Below are positions 8,479 through 17,381 of a DNA stretch of 64,000 nt, one piece after another. The DNA lies in the NCBI RefSeq assembly GCF_030845175.1, contig NZ_CP132542.1, positions 2,825,501 to 2,889,500 on the forward strand. The letters are read 5' to 3'. Each line of letters starts with the position of its first letter. The stretch's first letter is position 1. Under the pieces are notes generated by a model. That model was not told the DNA's origin. It saw nothing but the letters and a program-made list of their open reading frames with translations, and made no database searches. The translations under genes were made by a program, and so were the position numbers. This DNA comes from Coralliovum pocilloporae (GTDB lineage: Bacteria > Pseudomonadota > Alphaproteobacteria > Rhizobiales > Cohaesibacteraceae).

Positions 8479-9480
8479 ATGGTGCGGTTCATTCTTGCAG
8501 TGCTGGCGGCAGGTGCCGGGCTTCTGGGGCTTGCCTTTCTGGCTGTGTCGGTCGGGGCGGTTGATATTCCGTTCGATGTCATCTGGAAAGCCATCCGGGG
8601 AGCTGTCTTCCCGTCCGGTCAGGATGAACCGCATCCGCTCTCTCGCATTATCCTTGACCTCCGGCTGCCCCGTGCATTGCTGGCGATCATGGTTGGGGCT
8701 GGCCTTGGGGTCGTGGGCTGTATTCTCCAGACCGTAACGCGCAACGATCTGGCCGATCCGTTTCTGTTTGGCCTGTCATCGGGCGCTGCCGCAGGTGCGG
8801 TACTGGTCATTACTGTTACTGGCGATGTTCTTGGAGTCTGGACTCTGCCGATTGCTGCCTTTTGCGGCGGGCTGATTGCATCAGCTACGGTCCTGCTGCT
8901 GATGGCTCGCGGTGTGCGTCAGGATCCTGCCAGACTGGTCCTGACCGGTCTGGCGGTGTCTTTCCTTTTCCTGTCGCTGACGAATTACATGGTGTTCGCC
9001 GGAGATCAGCGGGCCGCGCATTCAGTCCTGTTCTGGACAATTGGCGGCCTTGGGCTTGCCCGGTGGGATATCCTGCCCATTGCGCTTGCTGGTCTTCTGG
9101 CTGTTGGCGTCTATGGGGTCTGGAAAAGCCGGGACCTGGACGCACTTCTCTCCGGTGATGATACAGCCCAGACTCTCGGGGTTGATGTGAAGAATACCCG
9201 CAGAATGGCTTTCATGGTTGCCGCTTTTGCGACCTCGGCCTTTGTCTCCGTAACCGGTGTCATCGGCTTTGTCGGGTTGATGGTGCCGCATCTGGCACGT
9301 GCCATCACCGGGCCTCTTCATGGTCGGCTTATTATCCTGTCTTCTCTTATTGGTGCCTGTCTTCTGCTGGTCAGTGACAGCCTTGCCCGGACGCTTCTGA
9401 CGCCGCAGGAGCTTCCGATTGGCATTATTACCTCAGCCATCGGGGCTCTGTTTGTAATGAGCATGCTGCGCCGCCTTTAA
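8479..9480 (+). CDS. btuC: Cobalamin ABC importer permease (FecCD family)
   Basis: A 333-residue polytopic permease. The ATG at 8479 (MVRFILAVLAAGAG) gives the usual family length. The 36 codons in front of it lie in the repeat element. FecCD-family marks include RLPRALLAIMVGAGLGVVGC near residue 60, DPFLFGLSSGAA, and GVDVKNTRR followed by GFVGLMVPHLAR, the loop that docks with the ATPase. The complex imports cobalamin across the inner membrane. The start codon lies 8 bases after the repeat and no strong ribosome-binding site is visible. The element may therefore have changed expression of this gene. Confidence 0.87.
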   Translation: MVRFILAVLAAGAGLLGLAFLAVSVGAVDIPFDVIWKAIRGAVFPSGQDEPHPLSRIILDLRLPRALLAIMVGAGLGVVGCILQTVTRNDLADPFLFGLSSGAAAGAVLVITVTGDVLGVWTLPIAAFCGGLIASATVLLLMARGVRQDPARLVLTGLAVSFLFLSLTNYMVFAGDQRAAHSVLFWTIGGLGLARWDILPIALAGLLAVGVYGVWKSRDLDALLSGDDTAQTLGVDVKNTRRMAFMVAAFATSAFVSVTGVIGFVGLMVPHLARAITGPLHGRLIILSSLIGACLLLVSDSLARTLLTPQELPIGIITSAIGALFVMSMLRRL

Positions 9481-9787
9481 AGGCAGGCGACTGGAGCTTG
9501 ACCCTAGGTGGTAGCAAAGACGATGTCGACCAAATCTAGCACCATCAAAAACCAATTCTATGATTTCTGTAACCAATAAGCAAAATTCGGTTTTGAACTG
9601 TGTTTCCGCTCAGGTTGTTTCTTGAATGATGCTGTCAATGAAGACTTTATTTACATGAATTCAGTTAAGTTTTTTACGGACGCACGCGTTTTCGCAAGAG
9701 ATTGTTAGGTGTTTTTACGTATCGATCTCCAGGAAACAGTTCGCCGATCAAGAGCACGCTCGGGTATCGGCAGGTTGGGGACAAAAA
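9481..9787. other. Intergenic leader of the chemoreceptor gene
   Basis: About 300 bases with AT-rich patches, presumably the promoter of the following chemoreceptor. A TTGACCCTAGG near 9497 resembles the ends of the family B repeat, but no partner end is present. I see no gene. Confidence 0.35.
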
Positions 9788-11893
9788 ATGCTGAAAAATG
9801 CAAAGATAACAACAAAGTTGATCGGTATGACAGTTGCAGCACTCACAGTGGTGCTTGCAGCTGGTGTCAGCGTGATCAGCTGGCAGGTCTCGGAAACAAC
9901 AACAGGGCAGGCCCTCGCAGAAGCAGAAGCCGTTGCCCGCGAGCAGGCCGAGTTTGTAAAGAGGCAGATGGAAACAGGTCTGACCTCTGCGCAGATCCTT
10001 GGTGATACGCTCAATGGCCTGCGCGAGGCAGAAGCCATAGACCGCACCGCCTGGATGGCGCTGCTTGAAAAGACACTGCGTGAAAATGAGAACCTGTCAG
10101 GAACATGGGGCGTTATTCCAAAAAACAGGTTTGACGGACGCGACGCTGATTTTGCCGATACGGAAAAGTATGATGAGCACGGTGACTGGCGCCCTTATTA
10201 TTTCCGTCTTGCTGATGGCAAGATTGGCTACAAGCCCACATCGGTTCCGGATGTCGGAAATCCCGAAGCGCAGAAATGGTTCAATGCGCCGTTTATCTCC
10301 GGTCAGGACTATGTGACCGAGCCTTACAGCTGGGAAGCGGATGGTCAGACAGTGACCGGCGTCTCCTTTGGTGTGCCGTTGAAAAACGGCTCAGAGACGA
10401 TTGGGGTTGCGGGTACCGATATCCTGCTGACGCCGCTGGCCAATGCCCTGTCGCGGATCAGTCCGCTGGGAACCGGTTCTGTGCATCTTCTGTCTCAGAA
10501 TGGCGTTTGGCTGTCACATCCGGATGCTGCTCTTCTTGGCAAGGACTGGGCTGAAGGACGGTCGGACGCTGATGCCGCTCATGAAAGTGCTGTCAAAGCC
10601 GCAGTGAAAAATGCGCAGCCCTATACTTACGAAGGGTATTCCAACAGCCTTGGCACGGAAGTGACCCGGATTATCATCCCGCTCCGCATTGGTGGAACGG
10701 ATGCGACCATGTCACTTGTGGCCAATGTTCCCAACAACACGCTGACAGCAGCCTCGCGACAAATCACGGTGACCATTATCGGTATCGGTGTCGCTCTGCT
10801 GTTTGTTGTGGCAGGGGCAGTCTATGGGGTTGGGAACTCTGTCGTCCGCAAACCGATTGGCCGGGCAATCTCGACTATCAAGGCTCTGATCGATGGCAAT
10901 TATACCATCGAGATTGCGGACACGGATCGCGGCGACGAAATTGGTGAGGTCAGCCGCGCACTCGAAATCTTCCGGGACAAGGCCCATCAGGCCGAGCAGC
11001 TGGCACATCAGCAGGCTGAAGCCCAGAAACAGGATGCCGCCCGTGCTGAACGGGTTCGTGAACTGTCGCGGAACTTTGACCAGCAGGTAACCAGCCTGAC
11101 TCAGACTGTGCTGTCCCAGGTTCAGGATCTGAATGACGCCTCCATATCGCTTATGTCTGAAGCGGATGACACCAGTTCCAAGAGTGCGTCTGTGGCCGCA
11201 TCCTCTGAAGAAGCATCGACCAATGTGGAAACTGTGGCCTCGGCTTCTGAAGAGCTGATGGCATCTGTCAATGAAATCAGTGGCCGGATGAAACAGTCCG
11301 TGGATGTGGCAAGTCAGGCTGTCGATCAGGCTCATTCCGCCAATGGCCGGATCGAAGGTCTGACTGATGCCGCCAACCGGATCAGTGAAGTGGTCAAGCT
11401 GATTACCGAGATTGCGGAACAGACCAACCTTCTGGCTCTGAACGCAACCATTGAGGCGGCCCGGGCCGGTGAGGCCGGTAAAGGCTTTGCGGTCGTGGCA
11501 GCCGAGGTGAAGGAGCTGGCCAACCAGACGGCCAAAGCGACAGAAGAAATCTCCATTCAGATCCAGTCTGTGCAGAACGAGACCAATGGTGCGGTCGATG
11601 CCATCAAGGGGATCACTCACACGATTGAGCAAATCAACGAGATCTCGTCCGATATCCAGTACTCTGTTGATGAGCAGAGCCAGGCGATTGAGGAAATTGC
11701 CCGCAGCATCCAGGAAGCATCCAACGGCACTCAGGAAGTGACACGCAACATTACCTCAGTGGCAACATCAGCCGATGAAACCGGGGCAAATGCGCGCAAG
11801 GTGAGCTCATCTGCCAATGTCCTGCAGTCTGAAACGGACCGCCTCAAGGCAGAAGTGGACGGCTTCCTGACTGGCGTGCGTGAAGTCGCATAG
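9788..11893 (+). CDS. Methyl-accepting chemotaxis protein with dCACHE sensor
   Basis: A 701-residue receptor. Membrane segments at about 10-30 and 330-355 flank a periplasmic region of about 300 residues typical of a double CACHE domain ([11 protein letters not shown], then [14 protein letters not shown]-like sequence). A HAMP domain ([18 protein letters not shown]) and a signalling domain follow, with the conserved tip [20 protein letters not shown]. It transmits ligand binding to CheA/CheW. GGGGA precedes the ATG. The gene stands alone, and its ligand (often amino or organic acids for this sensor type) is unknown. Confidence 0.93.
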   Translation: MLKNAKITTKLIGMTVAALTVVLAAGVSVISWQVSETTTGQALAEAEAVAREQAEFVKRQMETGLTSAQILGDTLNGLREAEAIDRTAWMALLEKTLRENENLSGTWGVIPKNRFDGRDADFADTEKYDEHGDWRPYYFRLADGKIGYKPTSVPDVGNPEAQKWFNAPFISGQDYVTEPYSWEADGQTVTGVSFGVPLKNGSETIGVAGTDILLTPLANALSRISPLGTGSVHLLSQNGVWLSHPDAALLGKDWAEGRSDADAAHESAVKAAVKNAQPYTYEGYSNSLGTEVTRIIIPLRIGGTDATMSLVANVPNNTLTAASRQITVTIIGIGVALLFVVAGAVYGVGNSVVRKPIGRAISTIKALIDGNYTIEIADTDRGDEIGEVSRALEIFRDKAHQAEQLAHQQAEAQKQDAARAERVRELSRNFDQQVTSLTQTVLSQVQDLNDASISLMSEADDTSSKSASVAASSEEASTNVETVASASEELMASVNEISGRMKQSVDVASQAVDQAHSANGRIEGLTDAANRISEVVKLITEIAEQTNLLALNATIEAARAGEAGKGFAVVAAEVKELANQTAKATEEISIQIQSVQNETNGAVDAIKGITHTIEQINEISSDIQYSVDEQSQAIEEIARSIQEASNGTQEVTRNITSVATSADETGANARKVSSSANVLQSETDRLKAEVDGFLTGVREVA

Positions 11894-11908
11894 GGTCAAA
11901 GAGAAAAG

Positions 11909-11937
11909 GGGCAGGCGATGACAAACTGAGCCTGCCC
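11909..11937 (+). terminator. Hairpin after the chemoreceptor gene
   Basis: GGGCAGGC (11909-11916) pairs with GCCTGCCC (11930-11937) around 13 bases, 16 bases past the stop. A T-poor tail follows, so terminator function is probable rather than certain. Confidence 0.55.
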
Positions 11938-12143
11938 GATTGCTTTGGTTGGTTTGAATGAACAGGGTGGCAGCGATGAGTGCGTTACCACCCTTTTTAT
12001 ATGCAGTATGCATTATATCGTCTTTTAATCGTTCCCAGGTTGCAAATAATGGGGTGAGGGATAACATAGCCTGTATCCGTCGCTCGGGGAGGAGCGCCGG
12101 CAGTCTCTGATAGAAGATGAGCAAGCGAATCTGGGGGGATTTC

Positions 12144-14048
12144 ATGACGCTTATACAAAAGGCGCGGCGTGCCTTGCTGTCAGCTCTGGTGCTGGCACCG
12201 GTTCTGGCCTTGGAAGAGGCCAGTGCGCGGATTGTTGAACTGTCTCTCGGACCGGTATCACCGACACCGGTTTCCGGCTTCACCGGTCAGCGGGTCGAAC
12301 GCCTTCTGAGGCCGGAAAACGCGATCCTTTACCGTCTGGATTTCGGAGAACGGGGTAACACACCCTGTTATGTCCGCGCATGGTGGTGGTTGATGGATGA
12401 CGATCGCGCTCGTGCCCGATTGACGCGGACGCTCAATCTCTGTGGTGGTAATGCACGCAGCATCAAGACTGTCGAAGTGGATAGACAGACCCTGGGCTAT
12501 CCCGGCATCGCTTCGCTGGCTGTCTGCAATAACCGTCGCTCCAATCGGCGGCTCAAAGGCGTCAATATTGTCAATGGAGGCCAGTTTCTGGCGCGGCTTG
12601 ATGACTCGGTGGTGACCAGTGGCAGCCCGGAGCGGTTCCGCCGAACCAACTGCGCCAGATGGAGCCAGGCGGTAGCCTGTTCGCGCGGCGAGATTGCTGT
12701 TGGCCTCGATGTTCACCGTAACAATGACACGATTACCGGTCTGGCGCTGCGTTGTGCCCAGCCCCGGGCCGAGGTCTTTTCTGTCAACCGGGGTGACTTC
12801 ACCTATTATCCGCTTGATTTCCGGCCAGAACATTGGGCCCTGCTTGAAGATGTGCACCCGTTGCAGCGCGCAGCCTTTGGTCGGCCGCTTGATGTGCTGA
12901 TCTGCCAAGAGGATTTCCCGAGAGGGTCCCAGGCAGAACGTAATGTTCATCTGGCACTTGACCGGGTTGCCTCCATCCAGAACACGAAGATTGCATTTGA
13001 GCCGAGGACCGAGCCCTGTCTGGACAACGAAAACCAGACCTATGTGCGGGCAGATATTCCAGCTGATATTCAGATCCAGATTGTCGACAATGCCTGCCCG
13101 CGACGGCTCAACACACTGATCCAGCCTCTTAATGCCACGGCAGGTGTCTGTTATCTCAACAGGGGTGAAACAGAGCCCTGGCGGATCGGGGATTGCAATG
13201 GCTGGTCGGATTGCTGGGCAGACAGTTCACTGCTGATGCTGCGCCGGAGCAATTACCCGGATGCCAATAACATTCCGTCCGTAGGTGTCATCACCCATGA
13301 GCTGGGTCATCTGTTCGGGCAGGTGCATAATTATGATGATGACGCTGATGCCTGCTCAGGTGCCAGCAGCCACAGGTTTCGCAAGCCAAAGCTGTTTCAC
13401 ACCTTGCCGGGCTTTGCAAAAGGTGGCGGATTTGCCCGGTCCTTTATCCATCCGTTCCCCGGTACCGCCAATGCCGATATGCGTCAGCAGAACCCGACGG
13501 CCTATACCACAGCCTACTTTCAGTATCGCTATGGACGTCACCCCATGCAGCGAACCAGACCGACAACGCCGGAATGGGCCATTCACTCCACGCTCGTTCA
13601 GAGAAGCAATACCTGTGCACTGCCAGGCAATGCCAGTGGAAAAAATCCTGTGAACTTTCGGGCAACACGATCTTTTTTCGACACTGTCCCGGCCCAACTG
13701 TGCGGCAGGGGAGGTCGAGGCAACCTGACAGACTGTGCCACCGGATCTCTGCCGGTATACAGGCTGCAATTCTCTCTGAACGACCGGCAGAACTGTTCAA
13801 CCGGCAGAACGCCCACACTCGCTGTGTCGGTGGCTGGCCGGATCGTCTATGAACAGCCAATTCCTCTGCCTACTGATTGCCGTCTTGCCTATTACGACTG
13901 GTCCGCAGCCATCCGGATCCCGGCGTCCAGCATTCGCGGAAGCAGCAATTCCACCCAGATACGCTTTCTGATCAACAGACAGGGGCGGAATACGGAGCAT
14001 GTTCCGGGTAACAACATCACCACGCTCTCAACCCGGGTGGTGCGGTAG
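12144..14048 (+). CDS. Secreted zinc metallopeptidase-like protein (HExxHxxGxxH)
   Basis: A 634-residue exported protein of no family I can name. The start at 12144 is preferred over 12117 because it follows a G-rich ribosome-binding site and leaves a clean signal peptide (IQKARRALLSALVLAPVLA, cleavage near EEASA). The full metzincin zinc motif is present: His385, Glu386, His389, Gly392 and His395 (HELGHLFGQVH). The region before it carries many cysteines (CYVRAWWW, CNNRR, CARWSQAVAC, CNGWSDCW), suggesting disulfides and export. A C-terminal beta-rich domain of about 200 residues follows. A protease in the periplasm or outside the cell is likely. The substrate is unknown. Confidence 0.75.
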   Translation: MTLIQKARRALLSALVLAPVLALEEASARIVELSLGPVSPTPVSGFTGQRVERLLRPENAILYRLDFGERGNTPCYVRAWWWLMDDDRARARLTRTLNLCGGNARSIKTVEVDRQTLGYPGIASLAVCNNRRSNRRLKGVNIVNGGQFLARLDDSVVTSGSPERFRRTNCARWSQAVACSRGEIAVGLDVHRNNDTITGLALRCAQPRAEVFSVNRGDFTYYPLDFRPEHWALLEDVHPLQRAAFGRPLDVLICQEDFPRGSQAERNVHLALDRVASIQNTKIAFEPRTEPCLDNENQTYVRADIPADIQIQIVDNACPRRLNTLIQPLNATAGVCYLNRGETEPWRIGDCNGWSDCWADSSLLMLRRSNYPDANNIPSVGVITHELGHLFGQVHNYDDDADACSGASSHRFRKPKLFHTLPGFAKGGGFARSFIHPFPGTANADMRQQNPTAYTTAYFQYRYGRHPMQRTRPTTPEWAIHSTLVQRSNTCALPGNASGKNPVNFRATRSFFDTVPAQLCGRGGRGNLTDCATGSLPVYRLQFSLNDRQNCSTGRTPTLAVSVAGRIVYEQPIPLPTDCRLAYYDWSAAIRIPASSIRGSSNSTQIRFLINRQGRNTEHVPGNNITTLSTRVVR

Positions 14049-14068
14049 CAGATTACTATGTAGCCAGT

Positions 14069-14097
14069 ATGGGAGTTCTGGGTAATGGAACTCCCAT
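14069..14097. terminator. Bidirectional hairpin between convergent genes
   Basis: ATGGGAGTTC (14069-14078) pairs perfectly with GAACTCCCAT (14088-14097) around 9 bases, between the convergent metallopeptidase and binding-protein genes. Confidence 0.65.
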
Positions 14098-14122
14098 TGG
14101 CAGAAAAGGTAATTTTATCGGT

Positions 14123-15232
14123 TCAATTAGAGCCGCGCATGCTCCAGTAAAAGAGTTCTAGCTGCCTGCTGCGGGGGGCATCACCAAAGGTTGCTCTATA
14201 TGCTCTATCAAGGAGTGAATCTGCTGTTGCAATCTCACGGTTCAGAATTTCATAAAAGCGCCCTATAAGGTGTGCTTTGCGTCCTTTGTTTCTCCGATAG
14301 TCGATATTGGCAAAAATAGCGTAGCGATCATTGGTGTAGGTTGTGGCACCTAGAGTCCATTCGCAGCCCGCGTGTTGACGGGCATAATCTGTGATGATCT
14401 CAAGATCACCCACGTAATAGGTAACAACATTGTCACAAAAGGCTTTTGAAACCTCTTCATGACTTAGGGCAGGCCAGATTACGGTTCCTTCCTTTTCATT
14501 TTGAATATCTTGCTTTTTCCTTATCTTGCTGGTTTGGTCTGATCGCATTGCTGTAATGATCTTTTCTCTAAAGCGACTCCATTCCCCGGAATTCAAAATG
14601 GCCTGAAGGCCAATGTGTCTGGAGGTTGTCGCGCCAACCAGTCCAATAAGAGCCCGGCCCGGGCCTGGAGTATGTTCGAGGTCCGGAGGTGTCGCATTCT
14701 TTAGTTGGAGGTATCCAATCCCAGTAACAAACAGGGGGGGGGAAACAGCATAACGTTTTACACGATCCCGTGTAATTGTGGCCGGATCGCAAAGTATATC
14801 GATCTCGCTCTCCAGAAAATCTATACGGTCCTGTTTCTTCGGATTCTGCCTGAGCAACTCATCCACATCAATGTGTTCTATATCTTCTGGCCCGAAAGGT
14901 TCTTCTGGCCCGCGCGGATCGGAAATAAACATCTCCTTCAACACTTCATCGCAGATATAGACCATATAGCCATCATAGCCCTTGGACCTGAGTGGTCCGG
15001 ATTTTGAGGAATAGTTCCCGGATCTTGTTTCTGTCCGAAACGAAAACGGACGTGCATGCTCTCTTACACCGATGAGCAGTTTGCTATTGTTTCCTTCTTT
15101 ATCTTCTGTATTTGAAGTGGTGGAAGGGGAGGCTTGCTTTATCCGAGCTTCTTCTGAAGCATGGCCAGAGATGGTGCCAGTGTGACACAGAACAAGGGAG
15201 GCAAAGAGAAACAACCTTACAGTGTTGCTCAT
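14123..15232 (-). CDS. Periplasmic solute-binding protein, family 3-like
   Basis: A 369-residue exported protein. The ATG at 15232 has GGAG upstream and overlaps the preceding stop by ATGA. The signal peptide is TVRLFLFASLVLCHTGTISG. Family 3 solute-binding signatures are present: LLIGVREHARPFSF at the start of the mature domain, GYDGYMVYICDEVL, DILCDPATITRDR, and SPPLFVTGIGYL. No permease or ATPase gene is adjacent, so it may be a sensory or accessory binding protein rather than a transporter part. A run of nine Gs on the plus strand (14734-14742) encodes the Ser-Pro-Pro-Leu of this protein and is a possible slippage site. Confidence 0.75.
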   Translation of the reverse strand: MSNTVRLFLFASLVLCHTGTISGHASEEARIKQASPSTTSNTEDKEGNNSKLLIGVREHARPFSFRTETRSGNYSSKSGPLRSKGYDGYMVYICDEVLKEMFISDPRGPEEPFGPEDIEHIDVDELLRQNPKKQDRIDFLESEIDILCDPATITRDRVKRYAVSPPLFVTGIGYLQLKNATPPDLEHTPGPGRALIGLVGATTSRHIGLQAILNSGEWSRFREKIITAMRSDQTSKIRKKQDIQNEKEGTVIWPALSHEEVSKAFCDNVVTYYVGDLEIITDYARQHAGCEWTLGATTYTNDRYAIFANIDYRRNKGRKAHLIGRFYEILNREIATADSLLDRAYRATFGDAPRSRQLELFYWSMRGSN

Positions 15233-17034
15233 TTTTGCTCCTTCTGGGATGATACAAACCACCATCCCTTGTCTTTTTCATCGGCCTCTGTGACTTCCAG
15301 GAAAATTGCAAAAAAGATTATAAAAAGAGACGACAGAGAGCCGGTTGTAATCATTTCTCGTAGTTCAAAACTGAGCCAGGATCCTTCAGGCTCCGGCAAA
15401 ATAAACTCAGCGGGGTAACCAACGAGCACAATGATATAGAACCACCCAAAAATGAGTGCTGAAAATACTATGGAAATCAATACAGTTATTTCATTATGAA
15501 GCTTCTCGTGCTGATCCATTAGGACCAGCATAGCGATAGATAATATAAACCCAAGACCAAGGTGCATCAGGATGTATGATATCTGGCTATTGAAGAAGAA
15601 TATTATTTGACTTTCGGTCAGCTGGAAGTTGGCATCAGCCCAAATTTTGATAAATTCCCCTGAAGTGATCCCTATAACACATAGAATAGATGGTACGAGT
15701 GCCATGAAGAAGAGACGCAAAAACGGAATGCGTCTTAATTTCCATTCTGGCCATGAATTGTCATCAAGGCGCGCGTCTCTCCCGAATATGGTTGCAATAG
15801 CTACAAATATTACAGGAATGATCGCCACAAAAGAGCGCCATAGAGATCTGTTTATCGTGACTTTTCTTATCTTATTTTCAACGTTATTTGTCGATATTTC
15901 ATTTGTTTTTTCTTCGCATTTTTTCTTTTTTTCTTTATTCTCTGCAGGGCAATTTGTTTTAATTGCATTTATTTCTCTTTCAACCATGAGTTTTATATTA
16001 TTTTCATCAGAGTAAACCCATTTTTGATATGTATTGAAGCAGAGGGTTAGCGATATGATTGAGGCGCACAATATTGCCATCGCGAAAGAATTCATTTCGA
16101 TTTGGTAGTTTTTTTTAATTTTCTTATGAACATGATTTATTGTCTTGTTTTTATTGCTATTTTTTATGGATTTGTTGTTTCGAAGAAAATGCACGGAGAA
16201 TAACGCGATAGTATCGTTGGCGGTCGCGTTAGTTGTTGCATAGAGCTTCTGACGCTCGGTTTCACTGTCAGCAAGAGGCGACTTCAGAGTATCCTTGATT
16301 GATCTTATCTGCTTCTCCAGTTTTTCTGACAGGCTCTTCATTGAGGAAATCTGTGTCAGCGGAAAGTGCTGTGTTCTGGACCTTTCAGTTATGATGGGGG
16401 AGAGGTAGTCGATTGTCCTGAGGGATGTTTCTATTGAGGCTAGGTATTCTTCATCATGGCTCCCCACAAAGGTGGCCTTGGCGTTCTTTTCAAAGAGCCG
16501 GGTCAGGGGAAGCGGATGGTCTGGGTCCAGGTCAGTCTTGTAGTTAATGTCATTCAGATGCTCTATGACCTGATACACTCCTCTGGGCACGCCTGCGATA
16601 CGATGGGCCAGTGAGCGCATGGTATTTTCAAGAGGGCGCAAAGCTCCCACTGAGAAAACCGCTATTATCGCTGCGGATATGAAGATTGGCTTGCCGTATT
16701 GCGTGCCCGTCAACCCAAAGGGGGTATCCTCTTTTAGAAAGGGTGAACCGGTTGGGCCGACCATAGTATTCAGGTCTGAGGCTTGCTGGACAAGATCATA
16801 TACTGTGCTTGAGCTCAATATAATGATGTATGTTAGAAGATAGATCAGAGAATAAAAGAAAAAACCAATATTCTTCTCTCTGGGAGTGCAGAGTTTTGCA
16901 ACTTCTACATCCTGAAGAATTGCGTGTTCGCGAAACGGAATTGTAGCTAGTGACGAGTTGTAATTTCTATAAGCTTCAATAAGTAGAGTTAGCCCGCCAA
17001 AAATTACTACGCCGATATAAATGAGCGTATTCAT
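15229..17034 (-). CDS. Polytopic membrane protein of unknown function, AT-rich
   Basis: A 601-residue protein with about eight hydrophobic segments: near 1-20, 58-80 and 115-135, then a cytoplasmic-looking region of roughly 180 residues (SVPRGVYQVIEHLND, SLSEKLEKQIRSIKD), then further segments from about 320 to the C terminus. A Lys/Glu/Asn-rich loop (ENKEKKKKCEEKTNE) lies between two of them. The stretch 15880-16170 is far richer in A and T than neighbouring genes, a sign of acquisition or relaxed constraint. It sits 29 bases after the small-peptide gene and overlaps the binding-protein gene. I recognise no family. Confidence 0.7.
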   Translation of the reverse strand: MNTLIYIGVVIFGGLTLLIEAYRNYNSSLATIPFREHAILQDVEVAKLCTPREKNIGFFFYSLIYLLTYIIILSSSTVYDLVQQASDLNTMVGPTGSPFLKEDTPFGLTGTQYGKPIFISAAIIAVFSVGALRPLENTMRSLAHRIAGVPRGVYQVIEHLNDINYKTDLDPDHPLPLTRLFEKNAKATFVGSHDEEYLASIETSLRTIDYLSPIITERSRTQHFPLTQISSMKSLSEKLEKQIRSIKDTLKSPLADSETERQKLYATTNATANDTIALFSVHFLRNNKSIKNSNKNKTINHVHKKIKKNYQIEMNSFAMAILCASIISLTLCFNTYQKWVYSDENNIKLMVEREINAIKTNCPAENKEKKKKCEEKTNEISTNNVENKIRKVTINRSLWRSFVAIIPVIFVAIATIFGRDARLDDNSWPEWKLRRIPFLRLFFMALVPSILCVIGITSGEFIKIWADANFQLTESQIIFFFNSQISYILMHLGLGFILSIAMLVLMDQHEKLHNEITVLISIVFSALIFGWFYIIVLVGYPAEFILPEPEGSWLSFELREMITTGSLSSLFIIFFAIFLEVTEADEKDKGWWFVSSQKEQK

Positions 17035-17063
17035 AACTGAAGGTCACGATTTGACTAGTTAAA

Positions 17064-17192
17064 CTAGAAGCAGGCGCTAATAGCCGGGTTGCAAGGGCCC
17101 GCAAGAGCCTCGCCACCAGAAAATATCTGTAGATAAGCGTGCCCGGAATAAAGGATGGATGACAATAAGACTATTCTGATAATGGTTTTCAT
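17064..17192 (-). CDS. Small exported peptide (42 residues), novel
   Basis: An ATG at 17192 follows a strong GGAGGGGGAA ribosome-binding site and opens 42 codons ending in TAG at 17064. The product starts MKTIIRIVLLSSILYSGHA, a signal peptide by its two basic residues and hydrophobic core, and ends EALAGPCNPAISACF with two cysteines. Cleavage after ALA would leave an 11-residue peptide, GPCNPAISACF, able to form one disulfide; cleavage after GHA would leave 23 residues. The gene sits between the membrane hydrolase and the polytopic protein genes on the same strand. It could instead be a membrane-anchored microprotein. No homologue is known to me. Confidence 0.55.
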   Translation of the reverse strand: MKTIIRIVLLSSILYSGHAYLQIFSGGEALAGPCNPAISACF

Positions 17193-17381
17193 TTCCCCCT
17201 CCTGCTCATAATTATCCATACAACTAGCATATTGCATTCATTTAATCAAATTAATTGTAGGTAGAGTTATGTGGTTTTAGATAAATGGCTTTCAATTTTC
17301 ATTTTGCATGCGGCCGTATGGTTTTCACGTGCGAAATGTGGGTTCTTGATGCTTCCTCAGCTTGGAAGAGCTGATCGCCGG
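17193..17381 (-). promoter_or_regulatory. AT-rich leader ahead of the small-peptide gene
   Basis: A markedly AT-rich stretch of 189 bases (for example 17207-17260) separates the hydrolase gene from the peptide gene. It probably holds a promoter for the peptide, membrane-protein and binding-protein genes. I cannot place -35 and -10 boxes with confidence. Confidence 0.35.

Noticed and set aside
9495-9510. TTGACCCTAGG as a solo end of the family B repeat (also AGGGTCAA at about 2140 and 11893)
   Set aside because: Only the first 8-11 bases match. No internal element sequence or partner end is nearby, so chance is sufficient.
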